The position numbers and the translations under genes were made by a program. A stretch of 64,000 nucleotides of DNA from Flavobacteriaceae bacterium (lineage in GTDB: Bacteria > Bacteroidota > Bacteroidia > Flavobacteriales > Flavobacteriaceae), in NCBI GenBank assembly GCA_023262185.1, contig JALRDO010000009.1, positions 1 through 64,000 on the forward strand, given 5' to 3'. Shown piece after piece: positions 45,815-56,218 of this stretch. Each line of letters begins with the position of its first letter. Positions within the stretch are counted from its first letter, which is position 1. The notes under the pieces were generated by a model that made no database searches, was not told the origin of the DNA, and was given only the letters and a program-made list of their open reading frames with translations.

Positions 45815-46636
45815 ATGTCGGTTAGAAAATTAAAACCAATAACTCCAGGACAGCGCTTTAAGGTGGTGAATGGCTTTGATGCGATCACAACCTCGACTCC
45901 TGAGAAGTCATTGATTGCTCCGCTTAAAAAGACTGGAGGCCGTAACTCTTCTGGTAAGATGACTGCATCACACCGTGGTGGTGGTCACAAAAGACGTTAC
46001 CGTCTTATTGACTTTAAGCGTAATAAGTCAGGTGTTGCTGAGGTACTTAGTATAGAATACGATCCGAATAGAACAGCGTTTATTGCACTTACGCAATACA
46101 CAGATGGAGAAAAGCGTTATATCGTTGCTCCTACCGGCTTGGCTGTCGGATCTAAAATCTCTTCAGATACAGGTTCTTCTCCAGAAATAGGGAATGCACT
46201 TAAATTATCAGAGATTCCTCTAGGTACGATCATTTCTTGTATTGAATTGCGTCCTGGTCAAGGAGCAGTTCTTGCGAGAAGTGCCGGAACATTCGCTCAG
46301 TTAATGGCGAAGGACGGTAAGTTCGTAACCATTAAACTTCCTTCAGGAGAAACTCGATTGATTTTAGCTGAATGTTTGGCTATGATTGGTGCTGTTTCTA
46401 ATTCTGATCATCAACTTATCGTATCTGGTAAGGCTGGTAGAAGTCGTTGGTTAGGAAGAAGACCACGTACACGTCCTGTTGTGATGAACCCTGTTGATCA
46501 CCCGATGGGTGGTGGTGAAGGTAGAGCTTCAGGAGGTCATCCACGTTCTAAGAACGGTATTCCTGCTAAAGGTTTCCGTACGCGTTCTAAGACTAAGGAT
46601 AGCAACAGATATATTGTAGAACGAAGAAAGAAATAA
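45815..46636 (+). CDS. rplB: 50S ribosomal protein L2
   Basis: Conserved 23S rRNA-binding protein near the peptidyl-transferase centre, 273 residues. The signature [20 protein letters not shown] is present, as is the GGGHKRRYR segment. Confidence 0.97.
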   Translation: MSVRKLKPITPGQRFKVVNGFDAITTSTPEKSLIAPLKKTGGRNSSGKMTASHRGGGHKRRYRLIDFKRNKSGVAEVLSIEYDPNRTAFIALTQYTDGEKRYIVAPTGLAVGSKISSDTGSSPEIGNALKLSEIPLGTIISCIELRPGQGAVLARSAGTFAQLMAKDGKFVTIKLPSGETRLILAECLAMIGAVSNSDHQLIVSGKAGRSRWLGRRPRTRPVVMNPVDHPMGGGEGRASGGHPRSKNGIPAKGFRTRSKTKDSNRYIVERRKK

Positions 46637-46639
46637 TCA

Positions 46640-46918
46640 ATGTCACGTTCATTAAAAAAAGGTCCGTTTGTGCACCATAGTCTTGATAAAAAAGTTCAAG
46701 CTAATGTTGCTTCAGGTAAGAATTCAGTGATTAAAACCTGGTCTAGAGCATCAATGATCACTCCAGATATGGTAGGTCAAACGATAGCGGTTCACAACGG
46801 TAAGCAATTTGTTCCTGTGTATGTCACAGAAAACATGGTAGGTCACAAACTTGGAGAGTTTTCACCTACGCGTTCCTTTAGAGGTCACGCGGGTGCAAAA
46901 AACAAGGGTAAAAAGTAA
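46640..46918 (+). CDS. rpsS: 30S ribosomal protein S19
   Basis: 30S head protein, 92 residues, starting [14 protein letters not shown] and ending with the basic [11 protein letters not shown] tail. It starts 3 bases after the rplB stop. Confidence 0.96.
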   Translation: MSRSLKKGPFVHHSLDKKVQANVASGKNSVIKTWSRASMITPDMVGQTIAVHNGKQFVPVYVTENMVGHKLGEFSPTRSFRGHAGAKNKGKK

Positions 46919-46927
46919 TCTTGAGCT

Positions 46928-47341
46928 ATGGGAGTTCGTAAAAAATTAATGGCAGACAGAATTAAGGAAGAGCGCAAGAGCATTGCTTTTGCACGTCTTA
47001 ATGACTGTCCGACATCACCAAGAAAGATGCGATTAGTTGCTGACCTTATTAGAGGCAAGCAAATTGAAATGGCACTAGGAATTTTGAGGTTTAACTCAAA
47101 AGAGGCTTCAAAGCGCCTTGAAAAATTAGTGCTATCTGCTGTAGCTAATTGGCAGGCTAAGAATGAGGATGCTGATGTTGAATCGGCAAATCTTTACATT
47201 AAAGAAATCACGGTTGATCCTGGAACAATGCTCAAGCGTTTGCAGACTGCCCCTCAGGGTAGAGCGCACCGTATCCGTAAAAGATCAAACCACGTGACTG
47301 TGACTTTGGGTTCAACTACTAACGCTGAAGCAACAAAATAA
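46928..47341 (+). CDS. rplV: 50S ribosomal protein L22
   Basis: Tunnel protein, 137 residues, recognised by [15 protein letters not shown] and the hairpin tip [22 protein letters not shown]. The N-terminus has about 17 extra residues relative to E. coli, common in Bacteroidota. Confidence 0.95.
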   Translation: MGVRKKLMADRIKEERKSIAFARLNDCPTSPRKMRLVADLIRGKQIEMALGILRFNSKEASKRLEKLVLSAVANWQAKNEDADVESANLYIKEITVDPGTMLKRLQTAPQGRAHRIRKRSNHVTVTLGSTTNAEATK

Positions 47342-47342
47342 T

Positions 47343-48053
47343 ATGGGACAAAAAACTAACCCAATCGGAAATCGTTTAGGAATCATCAGAGGATGGGAGT
47401 CGAACTGGTACGGCGGAAACGATTATGGTGATAAAATTGCCGAAGACGATAAGATCAGAAAGTACGTTAAAGCACGCCTTTCTAAAGCTAGCGTTTCAAG
47501 AGTAATCATTGAGCGTACCCTCAAATTGATCACGATCACCATTACAACAGCGCGTCCTGGTATCATTATTGGTAAGGCTGGACAAGAGGTGGATAAATTA
47601 AAAGAAGAGCTCAAGAAGATTACCTCTAAGGATGTTCAGATCAACATCCACGAGATTAAGCGTCCTGAGCTTGATGCCAACTTAGTAGCTGCCTCTATTG
47701 CGCGTCAGATTGAGAATCGTATCTCATACAGACGTGCCATTAAAATGGCCATCGCTGCTGCTATCCGCATGAATGCAGAAGGAATTAAAGTTATGATTTC
47801 AGGTCGATTGAACGGTGCTGAGATGGCGCGTTCAGAATCGTATAAAGAAGGTCGTATTCCGCTTTCTACATTTAGAGCAGATATCGATTACGCTCTTGAA
47901 GAAGCACATACTACCTATGGTAGACTCGGAATCAAGGTTTGGATTATGAAAGGTGAGGTTTACGGTAAGAGAGAATTATCTCCTTTAGTAGGCTTGTCTA
48001 CCAATCAATCTAAATCTAAACAAGAAGGGCCGAAACGCCGTCGTAGAAAGTAA
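47343..48053 (+). CDS. rpsC: 30S ribosomal protein S3
   Basis: mRNA-entry protein with helicase activity, 236 residues. It has the [20 protein letters not shown] start, the KH-domain GKAGQEV motif and a basic C-terminal tail (PKRRRRK). Confidence 0.96.
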   Translation: MGQKTNPIGNRLGIIRGWESNWYGGNDYGDKIAEDDKIRKYVKARLSKASVSRVIIERTLKLITITITTARPGIIIGKAGQEVDKLKEELKKITSKDVQINIHEIKRPELDANLVAASIARQIENRISYRRAIKMAIAAAIRMNAEGIKVMISGRLNGAEMARSESYKEGRIPLSTFRADIDYALEEAHTTYGRLGIKVWIMKGEVYGKRELSPLVGLSTNQSKSKQEGPKRRRRK

Positions 48054-48073
48054 TTAACACAACGTAAAGTAAG

Positions 48074-48499
48074 ATGTTACAACCGAAAAGAACCAAATTC
48101 CGTAAGGCCCAGAAAGGCCGCATGAAAGGAATCTCGCAAAGAGGACATCAGTTGTCTAACGGAATGTTCGGAATAAAATCAATGGACTCTATGTTCATTA
48201 CCTCAAGACAGATCGAGGCTGCTCGTATTGCTGCTACAAGGTATATGAAGCGTCAAGGTCAACTTTGGATTAAAATTTTCCCAGATAAGCCTATTACAAA
48301 GAAGCCTCTTGAGGTTCGTATGGGTAAGGGTAAAGGAGCACCTGAGTATTGGGTAGCTGTAGTAAAACCTGGACGTATTTTATTCGAGGTTGCTGGAGTT
48401 CCTAAGGATGTAGCTCAAGAAGCTTTGCGTTTAGCTGCACAGAAATTACCTGTGCGTACAAAGTTTATTGTAGCTAGAGATTACACGGCTGCCGAATAA
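48074..48499 (+). CDS. rplP: 50S ribosomal protein L16
   Basis: A-site-region protein of the large subunit, 141 residues. The [19 protein letters not shown] start and the [18 protein letters not shown] segment are typical. Confidence 0.97.
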   Translation: MLQPKRTKFRKAQKGRMKGISQRGHQLSNGMFGIKSMDSMFITSRQIEAARIAATRYMKRQGQLWIKIFPDKPITKKPLEVRMGKGKGAPEYWVAVVKPGRILFEVAGVPKDVAQEALRLAAQKLPVRTKFIVARDYTAAE

Positions 48500-48510
48500 T
48501 TACAGTAAGG

Positions 48511-48702
48511 ATGAAACAGTCAGAAATTCAACAACTATCAAACGAAGAGCTAGTAGCAAAATTAGCCTCATTGAAAAAGGAATACGCAGACATGCAAGTG
48601 TCTCATGGAGTCTCTCAATTAGAGAACCCAATGGTGATTAGAGCTGCACGTAAGACCGTGGCTCGTCTAGCAACAGAATTGTCAAAAAGGGAAATACAAT
48701 AA
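48511..48702 (+). CDS. rpmC: 50S ribosomal protein L29
   Basis: Small helical tunnel-exit protein, 63 residues, with the LSNEELVAKLASLKKEY helix and the RAARKTVARL pattern. Between rplP and rpsQ as in other bacteria. Confidence 0.94.
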   Translation: MKQSEIQQLSNEELVAKLASLKKEYADMQVSHGVSQLENPMVIRAARKTVARLATELSKREIQ

Positions 48703-48714
48703 CACCCTGGCCCT

Positions 48715-48972
48715 ATGGAAAATAGAAACCTAAGAAAAGAAAGAATTGGTGTAGTTACCAGCAACAAAATGGAGAAATCTATTGTTGTATCTGAGGTTAA
48801 GCGCGTTAAGCATCCGATGTACGGAAAATTCGTTTTGAAGACCAAGAAATATGTGGCTCATGACGAGAAAAACGATTGCAACGAAGGGGATACCGTAAAG
48901 ATTATGGAAACCCGTCCGATGAGTAAGCGCAAATGCTGGAGATTAGTAGAAATTTTAGAACGAGCTAAGTAA
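48715..48972 (+). CDS. rpsQ: 30S ribosomal protein S17
   Basis: OB-fold 16S rRNA-binding protein, 85 residues; [19 protein letters not shown] and the [12 protein letters not shown] end are diagnostic. Confidence 0.96.
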   Translation: MENRNLRKERIGVVTSNKMEKSIVVSEVKRVKHPMYGKFVLKTKKYVAHDEKNDCNEGDTVKIMETRPMSKRKCWRLVEILERAK

Positions 48973-48978
48973 TTCGAT

Positions 48979-49347
48979 ATGGTACAGCAAGAGTCTAGAC
49001 TTAAAGTAGCCGATAATACAGGAGCAAAAGAGGTGCTTACCATCCGTGTTCTTGGAGGTACAAAAAGACGTTATGCGTCTTTAGGCGACAAGATTGTAGT
49101 TACTGTGAAAGAAGCTACCCCGAACGGAACAGTGAAAAAGGGATCTGTTTCAACTGCTGTTGTGGTTAGAACTAAGAAAGAGGTGCGTCGTCCAGACGGA
49201 TCTTACATCCGTTTTGACGACAATGCCTGTGTATTGTTGAATGCTGCAGGAGAAATGAGAGGTACTCGTGTTTTTGGTCCAGTGGCCAGAGAACTTAGAG
49301 ACCGTCAGTTCATGAAAATCGTTTCATTAGCTCCTGAGGTGCTATAA
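48979..49347 (+). CDS. rplN: 50S ribosomal protein L14
   Basis: Subunit-interface protein, 122 residues, beginning [19 protein letters not shown] and containing [16 protein letters not shown]. Opens the spc part of the cluster. Confidence 0.97.
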   Translation: MVQQESRLKVADNTGAKEVLTIRVLGGTKRRYASLGDKIVVTVKEATPNGTVKKGSVSTAVVVRTKKEVRRPDGSYIRFDDNACVLLNAAGEMRGTRVFGPVARELRDRQFMKIVSLAPEVL

Positions 49348-49357
49348 TTTCACTACC

Positions 49358-49672
49358 ATGATTAAACTAAAAGTTAAAACAGGAGACCAAGTAAGAGTTA
49401 TCGCCGGTGAGCACAAAGGTTCAGAAGGTGCAATTCTTAAGATTGATCGCGAAAAGAATAGAGTTCTCGTTGAGGGAGTAAATCTTGTTTCTAAACACGA
49501 GAAACCAAGTTCGAAAAACCCACAAGGAGGTATCGTTAAAAAAGAAGCTCCTATTCACCTTTCAAATGTTGCTTTGATTGATGCAAAGTCAGGTAAGACT
49601 ACACGCGTTAAGTATGAAGTGAGAGACGGAAAGAAAGTTCGAGTTTCAGTAAAGTCTAACGAAGTTATTTAG
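49358..49672 (+). CDS. rplX: 50S ribosomal protein L24
   Basis: Assembly-initiating KOW-domain protein, 104 residues; [18 protein letters not shown] is the KOW motif and [15 protein letters not shown] is conserved. Confidence 0.95.
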   Translation: MIKLKVKTGDQVRVIAGEHKGSEGAILKIDREKNRVLVEGVNLVSKHEKPSSKNPQGGIVKKEAPIHLSNVALIDAKSGKTTRVKYEVRDGKKVRVSVKSNEVI

Positions 49673-49676
49673 TGTG

Positions 49677-50228
49677 ATGGAATACACGCCAAGATTAAAG
49701 AAAGAATACAGAGAGCGCATTATTGCTGCTTTGATTGAAGAATTCGGGTACAAGAATACCATGATGGTACCTAAACTAGAGAAAATTGTAATCAGCCGAG
49801 GTGTCGGTGCTGCTGTCGCAGACAAGAAACTTGTAGACCAAGCTGTTGATGAATTAACTCTTATCACAGGTCAAAAAGCAATCGCTACGATTTCTAAGAA
49901 GGATGTCGCTTCATTCAAATTGCGTAAGGGAATGCCAATCGGTGCGAAAGTGACATTGAGAGGAGAGCGCATGTACGAGTTTTTAGATCGCTTAATTACA
50001 GTGGCGCTTCCTCGTGTTAGAGATTTCCAAGGTATCAAAGCTTCTGGCTTTGATGGTAGAGGAAACTACAACTTAGGGGTTACAGAACAAATTATCTTTC
50101 CAGAGATGAACATTGATAAAATCAATAGAATCAGTGGTATGGATATCACATTCGTGACTACAGCTCCTACGGATAAAGAAGCAAAATCACTATTAACAGA
50201 ACTAGGTCTACCTTTCAAAAAGAACTAA
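49677..50228 (+). CDS. rplE: 50S ribosomal protein L5
   Basis: 5S rRNA-binding protein, 183 residues from the ATG at 49677; a GTG one codon earlier is possible but unnecessary. [12 protein letters not shown] and the [19 protein letters not shown] segment are family signatures. Confidence 0.96.
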   Translation: MEYTPRLKKEYRERIIAALIEEFGYKNTMMVPKLEKIVISRGVGAAVADKKLVDQAVDELTLITGQKAIATISKKDVASFKLRKGMPIGAKVTLRGERMYEFLDRLITVALPRVRDFQGIKASGFDGRGNYNLGVTEQIIFPEMNIDKINRISGMDITFVTTAPTDKEAKSLLTELGLPFKKN

Positions 50229-50229
50229 G

Positions 50230-50499
50230 ATGGCTAAAGAATCAATGAAAGCCCGTGAGCGTAAAAGGGCAAAACTTATTGCGAAATATGCAGCGAAGCG
50301 TCAAGCCCTATTAGAGGCAGGTGATTACGAGGCATTGCAAAAGCTTCCTAAAAACGCTTCACCTGTTCGCGCTAGAAACCGATGCAAGTTAACTGGTCGT
50401 CCAAGAGGATACATGAGAACTTTCGGTATATCACGTGTAACCTTTAGAGAAATGGCGAACAAAGGGCTAATCCCTGGAGTAACTAAAGCCAGCTGGTAG
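50230..50499 (+). CDS. rpsN: 30S ribosomal protein S14 (zinc-independent form)
   Basis: 30S head protein, 89 residues. It is the long zinc-free form: no CxxC pairs, only Cys in [21 protein letters not shown] and [12 protein letters not shown] are conserved. It starts one base after the rplE stop. Confidence 0.96.
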   Translation: MAKESMKARERKRAKLIAKYAAKRQALLEAGDYEALQKLPKNASPVRARNRCKLTGRPRGYMRTFGISRVTFREMANKGLIPGVTKASW

Positions 50500-50521
50500 A
50501 TTAAAATAAAGAACGTTAAAG

Positions 50522-50920
50522 ATGGTAACAGATCCAATCGCAGATTATTTGACCCGCATCCGTAATGCAAACAGTGCTGGGCACCGTGTGGTCGAAATTC
50601 CGGCATCAAATTTGAAAAAAGAGATCACAAAGATTCTCTTTGATCAGGGTTATATTTTGAGCTACAAGTTTGAAGAAAACGACGCTCAAGGGAGCATTAA
50701 AATTGCCTTAAAGTACGATAAGGCGACTAAAGAACCTGTAATTAGAAAGATCCAGCGTGTTAGTAAGCCTGGTTTGAGAAAATACGCAGGTTCAGATGAT
50801 CTTCCTCGCGTTTTAAATGGATTGGGAATTGCTGTGGTTTCAACTTCTCATGGAGTGATGACCTCTAAACAAGCCCGTGAACAAAAAGTAGGTGGCGAAG
50901 TACTTTGCTACGTATACTAA
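50522..50920 (+). CDS. rpsH: 30S ribosomal protein S8
   Basis: Primary 16S rRNA binder, 132 residues, with [14 protein letters not shown] and the [22 protein letters not shown] end. In E. coli it represses the spc operon through a site at rplE; no such site was recognised here. Confidence 0.96.
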   Translation: MVTDPIADYLTRIRNANSAGHRVVEIPASNLKKEITKILFDQGYILSYKFEENDAQGSIKIALKYDKATKEPVIRKIQRVSKPGLRKYAGSDDLPRVLNGLGIAVVSTSHGVMTSKQAREQKVGGEVLCYVY

Positions 50921-50933
50921 GAAACGAATTATT

Positions 50934-51476
50934 ATGTCTAGAATAGGAAACAATCCCGTTAGAATACCTGAAGGTGTTACTGTTGACATTCAAGGTCAAG
51001 AAATCACCGTCAAGGGAAAACTTGGAGAACTCAAGCAAACTTTCGACGCTGTAGAGATTAAGGTTGATGATTCGAATGTTTATGTTACGCGTCCTTCTGA
51101 CTCAAAGGAGCACAAAGCGAAACACGGTCTTTACCGCTCGCTTGTGAATAATATGGTTAAAGGCGTTTCTGAGGGTTGGACCAAAGAACTTGAATTTGTT
51201 GGGGTAGGATACAGAGCGAGCAATCAAGGGCAAACCCTTGATCTAGCTGTAGGGTTCTCTCACAATATTGTTTTGGAGGTTGCTCCAGAGGTAAAGGTTG
51301 AGACTATTTCAGAAAAAGGTAAGAACCCGATTGTGAAGTTGACCTCACATGACCGTCAATTAGTAGGGCAGGTAGCGGCTAAAATCCGCGCCTTTAGAAA
51401 GCCTGAGCCTTACAAAGGAAAAGGAATCAAGTTTGTTGGAGAACAAATTAGAAGAAAAGCTGGTAAGTCAGCATAA
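50934..51476 (+). CDS. rplF: 50S ribosomal protein L6
   Basis: Factor-binding-region protein of two similar domains, 180 residues from the ATG at 50934 (SRIGNNPVRIPEGV); the longer open frame would overlap rpsH. The C-terminal EPYKGKGIKFVGE motif is diagnostic. Confidence 0.96.
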   Translation: MSRIGNNPVRIPEGVTVDIQGQEITVKGKLGELKQTFDAVEIKVDDSNVYVTRPSDSKEHKAKHGLYRSLVNNMVKGVSEGWTKELEFVGVGYRASNQGQTLDLAVGFSHNIVLEVAPEVKVETISEKGKNPIVKLTSHDRQLVGQVAAKIRAFRKPEPYKGKGIKFVGEQIRRKAGKSA

Positions 51477-51488
51477 TATCATTGCGCT

Positions 51489-51842
51489 ATGGCATTAAGT
51501 AAACTAGAAAGAAGACTTCGAATTAAAAAGAGAATCCGTAAGGTCTCTTTCGGTACTGCTGAAAGACCACGTTTAGCAGTTTTTAGAAGTAACAAAGAAA
51601 TCTATGCCCAGATTATCAATGACACGGATGGAGTAACCTTAGTTGCTGCCTCGTCTAGAGATAAAGGGGTTCCTGTTGACGGAAACAAAATCGATCAGGC
51701 TGCTGCAGTTGGTAAAGCACTTGCTGAAAAGGCTGTCGCTAAAGGTATTTCTGAAGTCGCCTTCGATCGTGGAGGAAACTTGTACCACGGAAGAGTAAAA
51801 TCACTAGCTGAAAGTGCTAGAGAAGGTGGATTAAAATTCTAA
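51489..51842 (+). CDS. rplR: 50S ribosomal protein L18
   Basis: 5S rRNA-binding protein, 117 residues. [20 protein letters not shown] and [18 protein letters not shown] are typical. Confidence 0.96.
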   Translation: MALSKLERRLRIKKRIRKVSFGTAERPRLAVFRSNKEIYAQIINDTDGVTLVAASSRDKGVPVDGNKIDQAAAVGKALAEKAVAKGISEVAFDRGGNLYHGRVKSLAESAREGGLKF

Positions 51843-51850
51843 TAAGAGCT

Positions 51851-52375
51851 ATGTATCAAAACTATAAAAACGTCGAGACTGTAAAGCCAGGTGGTTTAGA
51901 ATTGAAAGACCGTCTCGTTGGCGTTCAGCGTGTTACCAAAGTAACCAAAGGAGGTAGAGCATTTGGATTTTCTGCAATTGTTGTTGTAGGTGACGAAAAT
52001 GGTGTTGTTGGTCACGGTTTAGGTAAGTCTAAAGAGGTTGCAACGGCGATTTCTAAGGCCGTTGAAGACGCAAAGAAAAATTTAGTACGTATTCCATTAG
52101 ACAAAGGAACACTTCCTCATGAGCAGAAAGGAAAGTTCGGTGGAGCGCGAGTATTTATTAAACCTGCTTCTCAAGGTACCGGGGTGATCGCCGGTGGAGC
52201 TGTTCGTGCAGTACTTGAAGCAGTTGGTGTACACGACGTATTGTCTAAGTCACAAGGATCTTCAAATCCACATAACGTGGTGAAGGCAACCTTCGACGCC
52301 CTATTGCAATTACGCAGTGCTAAGGTGATCGCTAGACAAAGAGGAGTAAGTCTTGATAAGGTATTTAAAGGATAA
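51851..52375 (+). CDS. rpsE: 30S ribosomal protein S5
   Basis: Decoding-fidelity protein, 174 residues, with the [20 protein letters not shown] loop (site of spectinomycin resistance elsewhere) and the [12 protein letters not shown] segment. Confidence 0.96.
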   Translation: MYQNYKNVETVKPGGLELKDRLVGVQRVTKVTKGGRAFGFSAIVVVGDENGVVGHGLGKSKEVATAISKAVEDAKKNLVRIPLDKGTLPHEQKGKFGGARVFIKPASQGTGVIAGGAVRAVLEAVGVHDVLSKSQGSSNPHNVVKATFDALLQLRSAKVIARQRGVSLDKVFKG

Positions 52376-52386
52376 AGTTGTCCGTT

Positions 52387-52569
52387 ATGGGAAAAATAAA
52401 AGTTACTCAGGTAAAAAGCAGCATTAAGCGCCCTCAGAATCAAAAGCGTACGCTTGAGGCTTTGGGTCTTAAAAAGATTGGGCATTCTGTTGAGCATGAG
52501 ACCACTGCTTCTGTACTTGGAATGGTAAAAGTTGTTGATCACTTAGTCTCTGTTGAAGAGCTTAAATAA
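52387..52569 (+). CDS. rpmD: 50S ribosomal protein L30
   Basis: Small large-subunit protein, 60 residues from ATG 52387 ([20 protein letters not shown]); an upstream TTG at 52378 adds only three codons and is not needed. [12 protein letters not shown] is characteristic. Confidence 0.94.
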   Translation: MGKIKVTQVKSSIKRPQNQKRTLEALGLKKIGHSVEHETTASVLGMVKVVDHLVSVEELK

Positions 52570-52575
52570 GAGCAT

Positions 52576-53022
52576 ATGAATTTACATAGTCTAAAACCTG
52601 CAGAGGGTTCAGTTCATAGAGAAGGAAAGCGATTAGGTCGCGGTGAAGGTTCTGGTAAAGGTGGAACTGCTGCTCGTGGGCATAAAGGAGCTAAGTCTCG
52701 TTCTGGTTATTCTAAAAAGATCGGTTTTGAAGGAGGTCAGATGCCACTTCAACGTCGAGTTCCAAAATTTGGATTCAAGAATATTAATCGCGTAGCTTAT
52801 CAAGGAGTTGATTTATCTAAGCTTCAAGAACTAGCGGATGCCGGTATAAACGAAATCTCATTCGAGACCTTAGTAGAAAACCGTATTGTAAGTAAAAACG
52901 ACAAAGTGAAGATCCTTGCAAATGGATCTCTTAAGTCAAAAGTGTCTGTAACCGTTCACAAATTCACTGGTGCTGCTCAGGCAGCTATTGAAGCTGCAGG
53001 CGGTTCAGCTACAACACTTTAA
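52576..53022 (+). CDS. rplO: 50S ribosomal protein L15
   Basis: Assembly protein, 148 residues. The glycine-rich N-terminus GRGEGSGKGGTAARGHKGAK and the GFEGGQMPLQRRVPKFGF motif are diagnostic. Precedes secY, as usual. Confidence 0.96.
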   Translation: MNLHSLKPAEGSVHREGKRLGRGEGSGKGGTAARGHKGAKSRSGYSKKIGFEGGQMPLQRRVPKFGFKNINRVAYQGVDLSKLQELADAGINEISFETLVENRIVSKNDKVKILANGSLKSKVSVTVHKFTGAAQAAIEAAGGSATTL

Positions 53023-53035
53023 ATCGCTTAGTTGC

Positions 53036-54379
53036 ATGAAGAAATTTATAGAAACACTAACCAATATCTGGAAGATTCAAGAGTTGCGCGAACGCGTATT
53101 ACTTACTCTAGGCCTTTTGTTAGTGTATCGTTTCGGAGCTCAAGTGGTATTGCCAGGTATTGATACAGAACAACTTGTTCAGTTGAACCAGAATACAGAG
53201 CAAGGAATCTTGGGTATTCTTAATGCCTTCACCGGAGGTGCATTTGCGAACGCTTCGATTTTTGCATTGGGGATCATGCCTTACATCTCTGCCTCTATTG
53301 TAGTGCAGTTGATGGGAATTGCCATTCCGTATTTACAAAAATTAGATAAAGAAGGAGAGAGTGGACGTAAGACAAAGACTCAGATCACGCGCTGGTTAAC
53401 TATCGTGATTTGTATTGTTCAGGCTCCGGCTTACTTATTTGGTTTAAGTGCGCTAGGAGTTCCGGATTCTGCTTTTGTCTTAGGAAAGGGTCTTGACTTT
53501 ATGATTCCTGCTGTTGTTATCCTTTTAACGGGAACCATCTTTGCGATGTGGTTAGGAGAGCGTATTACGGATAAAGGAATAGGTAATGGTATCTCTTTAT
53601 TGATTATGATTGGTATCATCGCCAATTTACCTCAATCTTTTGTTCAAGAATTTATCTCAAGAACCTCTACCAATAATGGTGGACTGATGATTATTCTGTT
53701 AGAAGTAATTCTTTGGTTCTTAGTGATCCTTGCGTCTGTTCTCATTGTTATGGCGGTTCGACAAGTTCCCGTGCAATATGCAAGACGCTCTGCCTCAGGG
53801 GCTGTAGATAGCTCTGCGATGGGAGCACGACAATACATTCCATTGAAAGTCAATGCCTCTGGTGTTATGCCTATTATTTTCGCTCAGGCCATCATGTTTG
53901 CGCCGGCGTTAATTGGTAGATCATTCAATAGCACAGCTGCAGGTCAGTGGTTAGAGGTAAACTTCCAAGATATCTTTGGATTGGCTTACAACATATTGTT
54001 TGCCTTCTTAATCGTGTTGTTTACTTTCTTGTATACTGCGATTACGATTCCGACATCGAAAATGGCGGATGATTTAAAGCGAAGCGGTGGTTTTGTTCCT
54101 GGAGTTCGTCCTGGAGCAGAAACTGGCGATTTCTTAGATCGTATCATGTCATTGATCACTTTCCCCGGAGCATTGTTCTTGGCCCTTCTTGCAGTTTTAC
54201 CTGCGGTTGTGGTTAAAGTGCTAGATGTTCAATCGGGTTGGGCCTTGTTTTACGGAGGTACATCTCTTCTAATTATGGTTGGGGTTGCCATTGATACTGT
54301 ACAACAAGTAAACGCATACCTGTTGAACCGTCATTACGACGGACTTATGAAGACAGGGAAAAATAGAAAAGTGGCTTAA
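53036..54379 (+). CDS. secY: Preprotein translocase subunit SecY
   Basis: Channel subunit of the Sec translocon. The ATG at 53036 gives [18 protein letters not shown] and 447 residues with ten membrane helices; the longer open frame is an overlap with rplO. Conserved pieces include [11 protein letters not shown] at the plug region, [24 protein letters not shown] and the cytoplasmic loop [20 protein letters not shown]. Confidence 0.96.
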   Translation: MKKFIETLTNIWKIQELRERVLLTLGLLLVYRFGAQVVLPGIDTEQLVQLNQNTEQGILGILNAFTGGAFANASIFALGIMPYISASIVVQLMGIAIPYLQKLDKEGESGRKTKTQITRWLTIVICIVQAPAYLFGLSALGVPDSAFVLGKGLDFMIPAVVILLTGTIFAMWLGERITDKGIGNGISLLIMIGIIANLPQSFVQEFISRTSTNNGGLMIILLEVILWFLVILASVLIVMAVRQVPVQYARRSASGAVDSSAMGARQYIPLKVNASGVMPIIFAQAIMFAPALIGRSFNSTAAGQWLEVNFQDIFGLAYNILFAFLIVLFTFLYTAITIPTSKMADDLKRSGGFVPGVRPGAETGDFLDRIMSLITFPGALFLALLAVLPAVVVKVLDVQSGWALFYGGTSLLIMVGVAIDTVQQVNAYLLNRHYDGLMKTGKNRKVA

Positions 54380-54381
54380 TT

Positions 54382-54597
54382 ATGGCAAAGCAGGCTGCAA
54401 TAGAACAAGATGGAACTATTATTGAAGCACTCTCTAACGCGATGTTTAGAGTAGAGCTTGATAATGGCCATGTGGTTACTGCGCATATTTCTGGTAAGAT
54501 GAGGATGCATTACATCAAACTTCTTCCAGGAGATAAGGTCAAGCTTGAGATGAGCCCTTATGATTTAACGAAAGCAAGAATTACATACAGATACTAA
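54382..54597 (+). CDS. infA: Translation initiation factor IF-1
   Basis: OB-fold factor binding the 30S A site, 71 residues; [21 protein letters not shown] and the [17 protein letters not shown] core are diagnostic. Follows secY by 2 bases. Confidence 0.97.
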   Translation: MAKQAAIEQDGTIIEALSNAMFRVELDNGHVVTAHISGKMRMHYIKLLPGDKVKLEMSPYDLTKARITYRY

Positions 54598-54598
54598 T

Positions 54599-54715
54599 AT
54601 GAAAGTTAGGGCATCCATTAAGAAAAGAAGCGCAGATTGTAAGATTGTGCGTCGTAAAGGTCGCTTATTTGTGATCAACAAGAAGAATCCAAAATTTAAA
54701 CAAAGACAAGGATAG
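54599..54715 (+). CDS. rpmJ: 50S ribosomal protein L36 (zinc-free form)
   Basis: Tiny 38-residue large-subunit protein, [20 protein letters not shown] at the start and NPKFKQRQG at the end. It is the zinc-independent type with a single Cys instead of the CxxC...C/H set. ATG begins one base after the infA stop, and its stop is followed 2 bases later by rpsM. Too short for many ORF finders. Confidence 0.95.
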   Translation: MKVRASIKKRSADCKIVRRKGRLFVINKKNPKFKQRQG

Positions 54716-54717
54716 TT

Positions 54718-55092
54718 ATGGCAAGAATCGCTGGGGTAGATATACCAAAACAGAAGCGCGGTGTAATTGCACTTACCTACATTTTCGGAATCGGAAAGAG
54801 TAGAGCTAAAGAAATTCTCGATCAAGCTAGTGTCTCTGAAGACAAAAAAGTATCTGATTGGGATGACGATGATATCAGTAAAATTCGTGAGGCCGTTTCT
54901 CAGTTCACTATTGAAGGAGAGTTGAGATCTGAGGTTCAATTGAACATCAAGCGTCTTATGGATATCGGATGTCAGCGAGGAATCCGTCACAGACTAGGTC
55001 TACCATTACGTGGTCAGCGCACTAAGAACAATTCGCGTACACGTAAGGGTAAACGTAAAACAGTTGCTAACAAGAAAAAAGCGACTAAATAA
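54718..55092 (+). CDS. rpsM: 30S ribosomal protein S13
   Basis: 30S head protein contacting the P-site tRNA and the large subunit, 124 residues. [20 protein letters not shown] and [20 protein letters not shown] are diagnostic. Opens the alpha part. Confidence 0.97.
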   Translation: MARIAGVDIPKQKRGVIALTYIFGIGKSRAKEILDQASVSEDKKVSDWDDDDISKIREAVSQFTIEGELRSEVQLNIKRLMDIGCQRGIRHRLGLPLRGQRTKNNSRTRKGKRKTVANKKKATK

Positions 55093-55116
55093 TCTTTGAG
55101 TTAATAGCTAGTACGT

Positions 55117-55512
55117 ATGGCAAAAGGAACAAATACTAAAACAGCAAAAAAGAGAAAGGTTATCGTTGAATCGAACGGTGAAGCGCATATCGTTTCTTCT
55201 TTTAACAACATTATTATCTCATTAACCAATAAGAACGGGGATGTAATCTCATGGTCTTCAGCTGGTAAAATGGGTTTTAGAGGCTCAAAGAAAAACACCC
55301 CTTACGCTGCTCAAGTAGCTGCTGAAGAGTGTGCTAAAGTGGCCCACGAATCAGGTCTAAGAAAGGTGAAAGTCTTTGTTAAAGGACCAGGTAATGGAAG
55401 AGAATCAGCCATCCGCTCATTACACAATGCAGGTATTGAGGTAACGGAAATAATTGATGTTACTCCACTGCCACACAATGGATGTAGACCTCCAAAAAGA
55501 AGAAGAGTATAA
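55117..55512 (+). CDS. rpsK: 30S ribosomal protein S11
   Basis: mRNA-exit-site protein, 131 residues, with [20 protein letters not shown] and the end [17 protein letters not shown] 76-base structured gap follows before rpsD. Confidence 0.97.
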   Translation: MAKGTNTKTAKKRKVIVESNGEAHIVSSFNNIIISLTNKNGDVISWSSAGKMGFRGSKKNTPYAAQVAAEECAKVAHESGLRKVKVFVKGPGNGRESAIRSLHNAGIEVTEIIDVTPLPHNGCRPPKRRRV

Positions 55513-55588
55513 TTTTTAATCAACCAACTTGGGCTATGGTTATCGAAGGATAAGCCTTAATTCATAACCGCTCAGTTAATTTTTAGTT
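55513..55588 (+). promoter_or_regulatory. Structured gap before rpsD with two alternative hairpins (candidate S4 site)
   Basis: Two foldings exclude each other. One pairs GGTTAT (55538-55543) with ATAACC (55564-55569) around an inner AAGG/CCTT (55546-55549 with 55555-55558). The other pairs TTATC (55540-55544) with GATAA (55549-55553) over a GAAG loop, extended by GGC/GCC (55532-55534 with 55554-55556). This lies directly upstream of rpsD, whose product autoregulates its mRNA in other bacteria. No T run follows, so control would be at translation or stability. Confidence 0.42.
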
Positions 55589-56194
55589 ATGGCAAGATAC
55601 ACAGGACCTTCTACTAAGATCGCACGAAAGTTTGGCGAGGCCATTTTCGGAGACGATAAATCATTCGAAAAAAAGAATTACCCTCCAGGGCAGCACGGTC
55701 AAAACCGTCGTCGTGGTAAGAAATCAGAATACGCCGTTCAGCTCATGGAGAAGCAGAAGGCGAAATACACTTACGGTATCCTCGAGCGTCAGTTTAGAAA
55801 CTTGTTTTCTAAAGCGAATCGCAGCAAAGGAGTTACCGGTGAAGTGCTTCTTCAATTGTGTGAATCACGTCTTGATAATGTGGTTTACCGTTTTGGAATT
55901 ACTTCTTCAAGAAGAGCTGCAAGACAGTTAGTATCACACAGACACATCACTGTTGACGGTGAAATCGTAAACATCCCTTCTTTTCTGGTAAAACCTGGTC
56001 AAGTCGTTGGAGTGCGCGAAAAATCAAAGTCTGTACAATCGATTGCTGATGCCCTAGCATCTCGCTCGGCTTCATACGATTGGTTGAACTGGAATGACGC
56101 AAAGATGGAGGGAACGTTCGTTTCTGTACCTACCCGCGATCAAATTCCTGAGGCGATTAAAGAGCAGCTTATCGTCGAATTGTATTCTAAATAA
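55589..56194 (+). CDS. rpsD: 30S ribosomal protein S4
   Basis: Primary assembly protein and, in other bacteria, translational repressor of its own operon; 201 residues. [19 protein letters not shown] and the S4 RNA-binding domain ([36 protein letters not shown]) are present. It lies after the candidate S4 leader. Confidence 0.97.
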   Translation: MARYTGPSTKIARKFGEAIFGDDKSFEKKNYPPGQHGQNRRRGKKSEYAVQLMEKQKAKYTYGILERQFRNLFSKANRSKGVTGEVLLQLCESRLDNVVYRFGITSSRRAARQLVSHRHITVDGEIVNIPSFLVKPGQVVGVREKSKSVQSIADALASRSASYDWLNWNDAKMEGTFVSVPTRDQIPEAIKEQLIVELYSK

Positions 56195-56218
56195 TTCCAC
56201 CCTTCAATTATTATTTCT

